64,000 nucleotides of DNA from an uncultured Christensenella sp. (GTDB lineage: Bacteria > Bacillota > Clostridia > Christensenellales > UBA3700): the NCBI GenBank assembly GCA_910579785.1, contig CAJTVJ010000001.1, forward strand, positions 84,003 to 148,002, in the 5' to 3' direction. The notes below the pieces were generated by a model. The model was given only the letters and a program-made list of their open reading frames with translations. It was not told the DNA's origin and made no database searches. Positions 63,294-64,000 of this stretch are shown one piece after another (position 1 is the stretch's first letter; the number at the start of each line of letters is the position of its first letter). A program made the translations under genes and the position numbers.

Positions 63294-63322
63294 TTGACTT
63301 TGTAAGTTGTGGGAGATATAAT
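63294..63322 (+). promoter_or_regulatory. Promoter of the small unknown gene
   Basis: -35 TTGACT (63294-63299), 17 bases, -10 TATAAT (63317-63322). Confidence 0.8.
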
Positions 63323-63353
63323 AAGTTATAGAACAAAGTAAGGAGGAATATGT

Positions 63354-63554
63354 ATGGAAAAAAGTTTGAATTTGTCACAAAACTCTCAAAGAACTGTATT
63401 TGCTACAAAAATTACTTTGCAGAATTTAATTAATGATTTGCAAGCATTGTTTAAAGAGTATTACGTAGGTCAGTTTACGAAAGATGGACAATCTCTAAAA
63501 TTGAGTTTTTACAATGGTCAAAATTTTAAACTGCAAATTGAAGAATTAAATTAA
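63354..63554 (+). CDS. Small protein of unknown function (66 aa)
   Basis: A 66-residue ORF has a strong promoter, an AAGGAGG ribosome site nine bases upstream and a terminator, so it is very likely expressed. It has a Ser/Thr/Gln-rich start, a central helix (LQNLINDLQALFKEYYVG) and two C-terminal strands (SLKLSFYNGQNFKLQIEEL). No family was recognised. It is divergent from the tandem-XRE gene and next to an IS200-type element; it could be a regulator-controlled small effector or a phage-type protein. Confidence 0.65.
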   Translation: MEKSLNLSQNSQRTVFATKITLQNLINDLQALFKEYYVGQFTKDGQSLKLSFYNGQNFKLQIEELN

Positions 63555-63578
63555 GGTAAAATTTCAAAAGAAGAATGT

Positions 63579-63607
63579 CCGTCTATTGCTAGACGGATTT
63601 ATTGTTA
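63579..63607 (+). terminator. Rho-independent terminator
   Basis: Stem TCCGTCTA/TAGACGGA (63579-63586, 63591-63598) with loop TTGC and a T-rich tail. Confidence 0.8.
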
Positions 63608-63668
63608 AAGAAAACCCCCAGATAGTCTGGGGGTTCAAAAAAGGTTTACCGGTGAGTAAAAAATAGCA

Positions 63669-63720
63669 CTCCTTTTGTTATAATAGATTTGTCCGCCAAG
63701 GCAAATCTAAACAAAAGGAG
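63669..63720 (+). promoter_or_regulatory. Stem-loop hiding the transposase ribosome site
   Basis: CTCCTTTTGTT (63669-63679) pairs perfectly with AACAAAAGGAG (63710-63720), which contains the Shine-Dalgarno. An inner stem AGATTTG/CAAATCT (63685-63691, 63702-63708) extends it. A TATAAT at 63679-63684 inside the structure would start transcripts that lack the left arm. Confidence 0.75.
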
Positions 63721-63727
63721 CACAAAA

Positions 63728-64000
63728 ATGAAAAACGAAACTATTACAAACAGTTTATCACACACCACATGGAATTGCAAGTATCACATAGTGTTTGCAC
63801 CAAAGTATCGCCGAAAAGTATTTTTCGGCGAAAAGAAAAGAGAAATAGGAGCAATATTAAGAGAGTTGTATGATTGGAAAGGAGTAAATATAATAGAAGC
63901 AGAAGTATGTCCAGATCATATACATATGCTGGTAGAGATACCGCCAAAAATGAGCGTTGCGGGATTTGTAGGATTTCTGAAAGGGAAAAGCAGTCTAATG
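63728..64000 (+). CDS. tnpA: IS200-family HUH transposase TnpA (partial)
   Basis: The first 91 codons of an IS200/IS605-type Y1 transposase are present before the window ends. The N-terminus has HTTWNCKYHIVFAPKYRRKV, and the HUH metal site appears as CPDHIHMLVEIPP. The catalytic Tyr would lie beyond the window. The enzyme cuts and rejoins single-stranded DNA at the element ends. AGGAG lies seven bases upstream but is sequestered in a stem-loop. It reads intact as far as seen. Confidence 0.92.
   Translation, partial: MKNETITNSLSHTTWNCKYHIVFAPKYRRKVFFGEKKREIGAILRELYDWKGVNIIEAEVCPDHIHMLVEIPPKMSVAGFVGFLKGKSSLM

Larger units (their letters stand above)
63613..64000 (+). mobile_element. IS200-type insertion sequence, left end (truncated by window)
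   Basis: The element's left part includes a perfect 10-bp hairpin AACCCCCAGA/TCTGGGGGTT (63613-63622, 63626-63635), probably the left-end or protective terminator hairpin. A translation-control stem-loop and the transposase start follow. Its outer boundary cannot be fixed, and the right end lies outside the window. Confidence 0.75.

Overview
The window looks like a chromosomal segment of a low-to-mid-GC, Gram-positive, anaerobic, probably uncultivated member of the Clostridia. The evidence is lipoproteins with type II signal peptides, Shine-Dalgarno starts of the GGAGG type, sigma-A promoters with 17-base spacers, a rubrerythrin-like protein, a B12-dependent methionine synthase, and Veg and SPOCS/LysM proteins of the kind found in endospore-forming lineages. 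The placement below class level is inference; no rRNA is present.

Layout. (1) 1-4.4 kb is visibly AT-richer than the rest. It carries a large YobI-like membrane P-loop NTPase and a convergent small HEPN-like protein, and it ends just beyond the 3' end of a tRNA-Ser(GGA) gene (4.64-4.73 kb). It is a candidate acquired conflict island. (2) 5.2-14.0 kb holds a two-component system (response regulator and kinase), a co-transcribed 1012-aa lipoprotein and a paralogous 1250-aa lipoprotein. (3) 14.3-19.1 kb holds a Wzz-like polysaccharide co-polymerase, an O-antigen ligase/polymerase with a consensus promoter that predicts a leaderless mRNA, and a DUF5050-like lipoprotein. (4) 19.2-21.6 kb (minus strand) holds a double-SIS sugar-phosphate protein and a DUF815 ATPase. 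(5) 21.8-24.4 kb holds an NlpC/P60 lipoprotein, a degenerate rubrerythrin with a structured leader, and an orphan response regulator whose phospho-acceptor Asp is Glu. (6) 24.7-44.9 kb is a 20-kb run of three giant exported proteins (2667, 1892 and about 2131 aa) in one direction; the last carries a second lipoprotein signal near its C-terminus. (7) 45-49.6 kb holds two FAD-dependent oxidoreductases and a leucine-rich-repeat surface protein. (8) 49.9-54.6 kb (minus strand) holds a DUF1624 membrane acyltransferase, serS and leuS. (9) 55-59.6 kb is a methionine-synthesis operon (metF, a stand-alone MetH activation domain, a shortened metH), then a Nudix hydrolase and a ferritin-like protein. (10) 59.9-62.8 kb holds veg, a SPOCS/LysM protein and an aldo/keto reductase. 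(11) 62.8-64 kb is AT-rich again, with a tandem-XRE regulator, a small unknown gene and the left end of an IS200-type element cut by the window edge.

The dominant theme is the cell envelope. About 30 kb encodes exported proteins made of shared repeat families, linked to two OmpR-type regulators and a polysaccharide assembly pair. The least described parts are the giant lipoprotein/surface-protein cluster with its Glu-substituted regulator, the internal lipobox fusion, and the YobI-HEPN island. All assignments come from reading the sequence; no searches were run.
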